Positions 17,301 to 18,376 of a stretch of DNA of 18,376 bases are shown piece by piece; the first letter of the stretch is position 1; each line of letters starts with the position of its first letter. The translations under genes and the position numbers were made by a program. Source of the DNA: JAAAOZ01 sp964496595 (GTDB lineage Bacteria > Chloroflexota > Anaerolineae > B4-G1 > SLSP01); contig CAZCAI010000097.1 in NCBI GenBank assembly GCA_964496595.1, positions 1-18,376 of the forward strand, read 5' to 3'. The notes under the pieces are model-generated. The model searched no databases. It worked only from the letters and a program-made list of their open reading frames with translations, and was not told the DNA's origin.

Positions 17301-18376
17301 CCGACGCCCGGCCCGGTCAGCACAACCGTTAGCACGACGCTCGAACTGCGCGCGCAGGCCTGGGACGAGGTCGCCGGGCAGTTCAGCGTGGATCAAGTAC
17401 AGTTCGAGATAGATGGGCAATCCACGCCGGCCGCGTGGGCCGCCGAACCCTGGGATCCCGCCGCCGGACAACCACGCACCTTCCGCACTTGGATCACGCT
17501 CACGCTTGGCACATCCCCCAATGCGGTGGCGGTGGCGTATGACAAGGCGGGCAATCGGGGTGCGAGCGCGCCCCTCCAACTGCATGTGGCGTCAGCAGCC
17601 ACGCCTGATACCATCTCACCCACGCTGACGGTGATCAGCCCCACATCGGGCAGCGGCGTGCAGCCGCCGGTCGTCTTCCAGGGCACAGTCACGGATACCG
17701 GCGGCAGTGGCGTCGAATCGGTGGAGGTCAGCTTAGATAATGGCGTCACCTGGCAGCCGGCCACGCTGGCGGGGAACGATTGGACGCTGACATGGCATCC
17801 ACCCTGGCGGCAGGACTTCGTGACCTATCCGGCGCTGGTGCGCGCGGCAGACAAGGCCGGCAACCGCGCGACCGAGGCCGTCACCTTCGCCATCGACAAT
17901 GTACCCCCGACCATCGACACCCGCTCCGGCTATCGCTCGAGCTTCTGGCAAGAAAGCAACCCGGTTTACGGACGCCAGCAGACCCATCCCGGCGAGCACT
18001 TTGACTATCCGACCAAAGTGACGATTTGGGCCGGATGGCCGTGGGACGGCAGCGACGTCGTTGGCGATAGTTTGCGGTATCAATATGCCGTGGATCAGAA
18101 TCCCGACACGCCGCCAAACCTGGCAGGTGATTGGCATCCGCGTCCCAACACCGGTAATCTGCCGACGTACACGCTCACGCTCCCCGGCGAATGGTATATC
18201 CACCTCTTCTATCGTGATCAGAGCGACAATATCTCCATCAAGCGTTACGGCCCGTGGTATATGGGCAACTTCGCCGACACGCTGGTCAACTGTAACAGCC
18301 GCGTCCAGACGATTGAACTGGACGGTTATTTAGATGTAGCGAACTACGAATGGACCGAGCGCGAGTTTTTAGACGA
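5334..18376 (+). CDS. Giant multidomain membrane-anchored surface protein, 3'-incomplete (at least 4347 residues)
   Basis: One reading frame runs from the ATG at 5334 (AGGGAGG, 6-bp spacing) to the window edge with no stop seen; the true end lies beyond. Domains by residue: signal/anchor 8-27; LolA/LppX-like domain about 35-290, with a helical start TVQRARQRVEEAGSYRF and GKLWLDDAGLPRRLVLEL; TM hairpin about 296-341 around the basic loop YRRYRRQ; DxDxDG calcium repeats 394-500; a region of unknown function about 502-1340 with TM segments at 1055-1130; calcium repeats 1344-1490; CARDB/DUF11-like about 1513-1630; Ig-like 1633-1843; seven FG-GAP repeats 1910-2281; three beta-helices 2324-3880 with nested propellers and a P-domain; Ig-like domains to the end. 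No catalytic motif is evident. An adhesive or binding scaffold tethered to the membrane is the likeliest role (inference). The adjacent hydrolase is likewise exported and also carries Ig-like domains. Confidence 0.9.
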   Translation, partial: MRAKHLFRTTLIISVLILATTAWLAMDASGAPPSPEDTVQRARQRVEEAGSYRFTADVEQTMVPRPLPEMIGQSSQRVDLRLEGEALAPDYARVAISAEAAADMPPVTLIQTAEGAFIQAEGELQPAENPYAMATPTGDYLDFLAAAKNIQPVDEAASLSVFTFDIDGQLLAEFYRDQTEAALRASGELPDQIALGLSSALVNTTGDGKLWLDDAGLPRRLVLELDQPEVSREYGSRAHIVMDFSDYGEVRAVAKPVQDADGAWRVEMMSVGATAPGTMSHFSRPGVDFAALLQPDFLFILALLSAASLLIALYRRYRRQMYALIATLVALSILFTPLLQVLRVTRFFDTVSPALAAEPATAEPAPVVQNLASAIAAPSATTGGDPDIQCGSGDANTDTDGDGLNDRDENCLGTDYAHADSDRDTITDTLELEGIEWPAGSGQMWYGDPFKADTNDDGLLDAYEWPEPYGEAPEWDVDGDGIPNPWDDDSDGDGVPDGVDLAPFVYTEYVESFPLSTQSGEFDGYQFIEIQVQPQNPDHLRYSLSTLDWPYDAQGQIRDLNNSKEDLRLTPLLEIKTDVAPDKELARDYNVVIFENEDDAEYAYTLYATLVPVDDGGRITAFAAKVAYEPEKLDEIRWEETRLVWIAQMENDTWAPFAYDKKSGRVRRHVIEETLPLNTYVDTFRVTGLQISIGRDFESAILGTPQSPNDDRTLFQAALGVGATFMTYQTPTLGDVVDRFANADPNADTLHTWGLRPADISEDQPVTYANRDEGLSDTNQRLFDFLDQHGYSHDSHPSLLTLMQEEVGAWAMGEIGSGEIAADFNLNLNNVALTTQRTVKLTTYEYRDSAADATKDWQAMSAVDTLHLMQERYDTESLEPVRAGLENDYPDLTTDDLQATVLMFYAAWLSGRNKISRVDGDDIFDPAPDDLDQQTYDAVHLPQSKYDNLSAYLLEAAELGEPGGGFRLSGAPAQAWDYQRAYAPLVDAFSLAPLTFSSFYDHITGLSGTPLPAWEMLQALNGAKLAFSAYTFGKMAHTLSSPLSIDKLLNHKLGTLASGLVLVYIWTSFFGGFATGAYDNPLARNTALAYALAMTIFTVVTYLLTFNPIGAALLVLFVLADIIVMFVTWGGTSLTSEVIDWISRAFYDVNLLTSLDDIAFKDARAEMRDGARGMIAGNGYIIRQTFEGMLDYTSEADADDIEDSTVYAWFKPSADNANAAGTTGATRCYKADKEIEIDFPFSGFFSTFSPFYKSVILCTNETSAEYYFDQPGRNIRLQIDTRVYARTYYEECGLWGASCDRAKMTLDLPGDLSGHSRQRWQPMELHVDVIPDSISGLWAWDEIHNHDRDGDGLSNVYEAELGTDPDLWDTDGDGLDDKFEVDNQEDLGCDPLNADTDGDGLSDGLEYRLGTGIDQPDTDDDGLLDSEEVFHLVVDPDTGETGWAGGWWVTNLPESDRAYWVYSDPLQADADDDGLNDKAERAYGTSPYAYNDVPRLKMQGDPLATSPSGDRAAYLEPGDPLTLTFTLDSTGPQPISDTVTLCLPDFATDLQGGQIQGDRTPPREAATGCPADHHGFQWDFSGAHTLHTWERISTTVTAVAADVASARGQAVVSFPYPMDDDVQEIEDRVALALDNETPTARFSAPEDGAMIGGGISDYVIGGNASDATSWVDHVSVDLPGAGAVTAEGENPWAYTWELPDDGIYDLTATAYDYLGHASTPAAVQVTVDNTPPTVTLDLADGEHIAAEVGGVITITLNGTAEDNLSGLTRVQVSLDDKPWREVWQGTAYPLNASWRDDWTLPNEASASGEHVVRARALDRAGNASAVLERTIIVDVLPPTNEMADRVYAQTISADLPHVRAGETLDLYGVANDVGNVSAPSRPKELLGALDGLYDATIWLGLPTVQDNDEGVSLAWIGDFNNDRLADLALGLPAAEEGAGRVTLVYGQAGDWPAPEDAAPLAKSRTSFVGADGAHIGAHLAFAGDANGDGLADLLVGDPNHRRAFLVLGSTQPLGRDVRLADTAPQWSILSRSDGAAFGERVASAGDVNGDGLADLLLGAGERVYLLLGQPSWREEVYADQMAAVQVNAGANSATFAALGDVDGDEYDDWAVASGNTVYLFLGRDDLASSPPNPQTLELDDADATFSSDTTHPQIVALGDVDGDGLADWLYQSGDTPILVFGSDDETWRTHTFSFDPPASGFLAAPGDVDADGLSDVLLGNSHGDAYLVLGANLDEVQATLTGVDDAASAPYAAGADLNSDGSSDLLLLPAQPADTGVSRAAVPMGTLDIVAPASLPVRNSAPAFDRTANRTVTYAPSGIQAITRYVNDDAGCEGQSPCYTTIQAAVDAAVAGDTIRIQPGAYTSFTVASKDDLTISGVHPDAVFVDGAGGPYAVKIKDATGISLTQMTLRDAVNVVVLENAGVDGDRDPALLTRLQHLLIYDFGAHALSMNRASVVELSRCTLAGGKQHIDVTGDPPPAPAPDWSTLSPTGTPSADGSGGGLAAADGKLYAALNAGDDALNVYDPVANAWSSLTPMPMLRTPGATEPAAANDALYVLPGSMWEAVGSGFGSGALISETASLGDSIYFVGQFTQVGGVAVNHIARWDGSQWHDVGGGVTKSGGGARLNSVAVDSSGNLYVAGDFDQAGGVAASRVALWDGSQWRALDTLPAIPTAVGVDGEDTLYAGSCETISGGANGFWQWDGSAWTEISTAECIHDLATDPEFSDRIAVAGWLVSPSADGGYTNVGRYRSDGSWQKIGWDVSGPAYVLEMIVGKYFERDASQFVIGGDFTITDRGVTARNIAHWRYDCTDGGCYWHLGDMSGGTNDVVRALAWEGRKFSNLYVGGNFTQAGGLDAARVARWDGEQWYTLQKDAAQGVAAPVTALAWRAGRLYAAGDFAQAGGVSAAQIAQWHHPLYRYDVAGDAWQRLASVPQALGYGSSLVADGAERLYVILGSDSPQIFRYDVASDAWMQGADAPAPFRRGASAALARDRVYVLRGGNTRSFYRYDPAANSWDTVSAIPDTSGVASAGASLISDGGNWLYATLGGGGKHFLRYSVPQDKWEILGDGSSGTSDDHDTPDAVNDGGKLARVGTELYAIPGGGSAALWRFGPLDDYRDKLRLDHVALTVQETATQGDWYNLALDDLPPDFGVSGAGNVWVGGAATAWSPDPTAWPESSLDLGQPVTHTRAAFLDPDRNLYRLTASSVISAGYTAYHPDVRVPGDYTSIQDAILSGANRVLVDEGQYAQAFYLLSGVEVLGPRADRAQLTPPVGHTGPLVTAEGVTGATLKGFTLNGDDRVVGVRAEGGTEHVILARNILRNATTAIETHGAATQLEVVNNTIVENDTGMAASDCAPLDVRNTIFAYNDGAGLAFDQSCEDPGLHAYNLYWANGADLDPAEPGPAELFLDPRFIDRLAHNYTTDDYSPVIDAGNPTDPHPPATGETVDIGYIEQGRAAYYVDDDYCAGGGGRVCLNDGLTWGVDAYASIQEALDVAGDEQLSYGRETAGDIACRIYHSADTPQEIISSTREVEAFSSVAVPHSGQIVDINVHNVRGTHDRVSDLDINLESPSGIMARLFAPAACDQADFDLNFDDEAASGNPPCPPNDGGDYQPAQALSKYDGDEASGTWVLHVRDVVTGTGGSLDAWGLEICTRQTPPPLTVGVGPGAYTETLSVPSYVRLVGVDPDKVTLDVAGAGVPVTFDGVVQSEVSGFTITGHDGGEGVLARGTSKDIRISRNLIRDNGAGVGFIEGATGRVSFNTMGNHDVRGSSGVYARDAGSQVAVENNIIRNYTNGLYAHNNGLIFSDYNLLVANGDHFNPDSIESAYDKTASSAGFVGDGDWHITPGSPALDSASPHAPIPPGGGERPDIGYHELTALPVTVLLGKEGASTAIGAAGLSEVESAVVAVGDPRTPPNETAPDTWQTVYSDADASAIKATWQLTATPGAGGLHRIYSRAEDGVGNRAEDVQTWHIGAFVADDTAPTVTWIAPTPGPVSTTVSTTLELRAQAWDEVAGQFSVDQVQFEIDGQSTPAAWAAEPWDPAAGQPRTFRTWITLTLGTSPNAVAVAYDKAGNRGASAPLQLHVASAATPDTISPTLTVISPTSGSGVQPPVVFQGTVTDTGGSGVESVEVSLDNGVTWQPATLAGNDWTLTWHPPWRQDFVTYPALVRAADKAGNRATEAVTFAIDNVPPTIDTRSGYRSSFWQESNPVYGRQQTHPGEHFDYPTKVTIWAGWPWDGSDVVGDSLRYQYAVDQNPDTPPNLAGDWHPRPNTGNLPTYTLTLPGEWYIHLFYRDQSDNISIKRYGPWYMGNFADTLVNCNSRVQTIELDGYLDVANYEWTEREFLD
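6513..6839 (+). repeat. DxDxDG calcium-binding repeats, block 1 (thrombospondin type-3-like)
   Basis: Residues 394-500 of the giant protein carry successive acidic loops: DTDGDGLNDRDE, DSDRDTITDTLE, DTNDDGLLDAYE, DVDGDGIPNPWD and DSDGDGVPDGVD. These are typical of extracellular Ca-binding spacer repeats. They follow directly on the TM2-TM3 hairpin and an Ala/Pro-rich linker, so this part should lie outside the membrane. Confidence 0.85.
8493..8721 (+). other. Internal transmembrane cluster of the giant protein
   Basis: Residues about 1055-1130 contain three strongly hydrophobic runs: GLVLVYIWTSFFGGFA, LAYALAMTIFTVVTYLLTF and IGAALLVLFVLADIIVMFV. A short GAYDNPLARN loop lies between the first and second; only the turn NP separates the second and third. 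They interrupt a region (about 502-1340) of mixed helical sequence that I cannot assign to a family. An odd number of crossings here would put the downstream domains on the wrong side of the membrane, so one run may be a re-entrant or peripheral segment. Confidence 0.7.
9363..9812 (+). repeat. DxDxDG calcium-binding repeats, block 2
   Basis: Residues about 1344-1490 contain DRDGDGLSNVYE, DTDGDGLDDKFE, DTDGDGLSDGLE, DTDDDGLLDSEE and DADDDGLNDKAE, several followed by an LGTDP-type turn. It is the same repeat class as block 1 but with more regular spacing, and is encoded by near-repetitive gacggcgacggc DNA. Confidence 0.88.
10230..10860 (+). other. Two Ig-like domains of the giant protein
   Basis: Residues about 1633-1843 hold two bacterial Ig-like units. 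The first opens ETPTARFSAPEDGAMIGG and closes AYDYLGHASTPAAVQVTVDN; the second opens TPPTVTLDLADGEHI and closes ARALDRAGNASAVLERTIIV. The ARALDRAGN signature recurs in the 3' Ig-like block (AADKAGN, AYDKAGN). Confidence 0.75.
11061..12176 (+). repeat. Seven FG-GAP/VCBS repeats, one predicted seven-bladed propeller
   Basis: Residues about 1910-2281 contain seven units, each with a Ca-loop then an A-D-hydrophobic core: DFNNDRLADLALG, DANGDGLADLLVG, DVNGDGLADLLLG, DVDGDEYDDWAVA, DVDGDGLADWLYQ, DVDADGLSDVLLG and DLNSDGSSDLLLL. Blade ends such as VTLVYGQ, FLVLGS, VYLLLGQ, VYLFLGR and YLVLGA precede the next repeat. Seven units equal a full integrin-alpha-type propeller. Blade 7 ends in LLLP and lacks the usual LVLG strand. 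Confidence 0.85.
12780..14670 (+). repeat. Kelch-type propeller interrupted by a second propeller
   Basis: Kelch blades show the LY..G....YRYD....W pattern: LNVYDPVANAWSSLTPMP, LYRYDVAGDAWQRLASVP, IFRYDVASDAWMQGADAP, FYRYDPAANSWDTVSAIP and FLRYSVPQDKWEILG, plus a last half blade LYAIPGG...LWRFGP. The opening strand DWSTLSP can supply the missing strand of that last blade, giving six blades closed in velcro fashion. Blade 2 is split: DALYVLPGS (to 13013) resumes as PLYRYDVAGDAW (from 14076). Confidence 0.75.
13011..14075 (+). repeat. WDG-W repeat propeller nested inside the Kelch blade
   Basis: Residues about 2560-2914 hold roughly seven units of the form (Y/V)xGxFxQxGGVxAxxIAxWDGSQW: VGQFTQVGGVAVNHIARWDG, AGDFDQAGGVAASRVALWDG, the divergent AGSCETISGGANGFWQWDG, AGWLV...VGRYRSDGSW, IGGDFTITDRGVTARNIAHW, VGGNFTQAGGLDAARVARWDG (minus its last residue in pattern) and AGDFAQAGGVSAAQIAQW. 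The opening strand MWEAVGSGF has the sequence expected after IAQW, so the seven-unit block can close on itself. Confidence 0.75.
14991..15699 (+). other. Beta-helix domain 2 of the giant protein
   Basis: Residues 3220-3455 form an uninterrupted right-handed beta-helix unit. It opens GDYTSIQDAILSGANRV and VDEGQYAQAF, runs through rungs such as GATLKGFTLNGDD, VILARNILRNATTAIE and LEVVNNTIVENDTGMA, and ends NLYWANGADLDP, FLDPRF, SPVIDAG and DIGYIEQ. It is the intact reference against which helices 1 and 3 appear split. Confidence 0.8.
15702..16965 (+). other. Beta-helix domain 3, split by a P-domain
   Basis: It opens YYVDDDYC and YASIQEALDVAGD (to 15824), resumes LTVGVGPGAYTETLSVPS (from 16311) with rungs such as VSGFTITGHDGG, IRISRNLIRDNGAGVG and VAVENNIIRNYTNGLY, and ends NLLVANGDHFNP, SPALDSAS and DIGYHELT. 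The tail closely follows that of helix 2, pointing to internal duplication. Confidence 0.78.
15825..16310 (+). other. Proprotein-convertase P-domain inserted in beta-helix 3
   Basis: Residues about 3498-3659 match the P_proprotein pattern: VAVPHSGQIVDINVHNV, the core DLDINLESPSGIMARLF, LNFDDEA, a Pro-rich turn, YQPAQALSKYDGDEASGTW, VLHVRDVVTGTGGSLDAWGL and a closing EIC. P-domains are usually C-terminal to subtilisin- or metallo-protease domains; no protease domain is visible anywhere in this frame. Confidence 0.82.
16965..18376 (+). other. Tandem Ig-like domains up to the window edge
   Basis: From residue about 3878 there are at least three Ig-like units. Recognisable markers are YSRAEDGVGNRAEDVQTWHI, DDTAPTVTWIAPTPG with VAYDKAGNRG, and SPTLTVISPTSGSG with RAADKAGNRATEAVTFAIDN. 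The frame then continues VPPTIDTRSGY and LPGEWYIHLFYRDQSDNIS to the last base. The C-terminal end and any anchor or sorting tail are outside the window. Confidence 0.75.

Overview
The window is GC-rich and every gene reads on the + strand. It looks like a chromosome segment of a Chloroflexota bacterium, probably Anaerolineae or a relative. This is inferred from protein style: a 7TM-type NarL-family sensor kinase, secreted proteins built from Ig/PKD-like domains, a hydrolase ending in a YLPLTLRNN tail, and a giant FG-GAP/Kelch/beta-helix protein. No rRNA or tRNA is present to confirm it.

Region 1 (1-2640) holds a two-component pair: a membrane sensor histidine kinase (114-1841) and a NarL/LuxR-type response regulator (1974-2639). 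The 132-bp gap between them carries a 15-bp palindrome and a GC-rich double-hairpin repeat. The repeat is open in the regulator frame and leaves two possible starts, each with its own Shine-Dalgarno.

Region 2 (2641-5333) starts with a spacer holding a 12-bp stem-loop and a plausible promoter. A 122-aa degenerate receiver-like protein (2842-3210) follows, then a secreted alpha/beta hydrolase with Ig-like and PKD-like domains (3244-4992). A 341-bp gene-free stretch comes next. It holds a terminator-like hairpin and an AT-richer, MITE-like inverted-repeat element.

Region 3 (5334 to the window edge) is one uninterrupted reading frame of at least 4347 codons whose stop lies beyond the window. I followed the frame through its whole length and saw no stop codon. 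In order it encodes: signal/anchor, a LolA/LppX-like domain, a two-TM hairpin, DxDxDG calcium repeats, about 840 residues of unknown function with a second TM cluster, more DxDxDG repeats, Ig-like domains, seven FG-GAP repeats (one seven-bladed propeller), three right-handed beta-helices, and Ig-like domains up to the edge. Two of the beta-helices appear to be split by whole domains. Helix 1 contains a six-bladed Kelch propeller that itself contains a seven-repeat WDG propeller, and helix 3 contains a proprotein-convertase P-domain. This nested architecture is the most striking content of the window.

Working together (inference): the kinase/regulator pair and the receiver-like protein sit directly upstream of two exported proteins. 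A sensor-controlled cell-surface locus is plausible, with the hydrolase acting on extracellular substrate and the giant protein serving as a membrane-anchored adhesive or binding scaffold. Nothing in the sequence proves that regulatory link.
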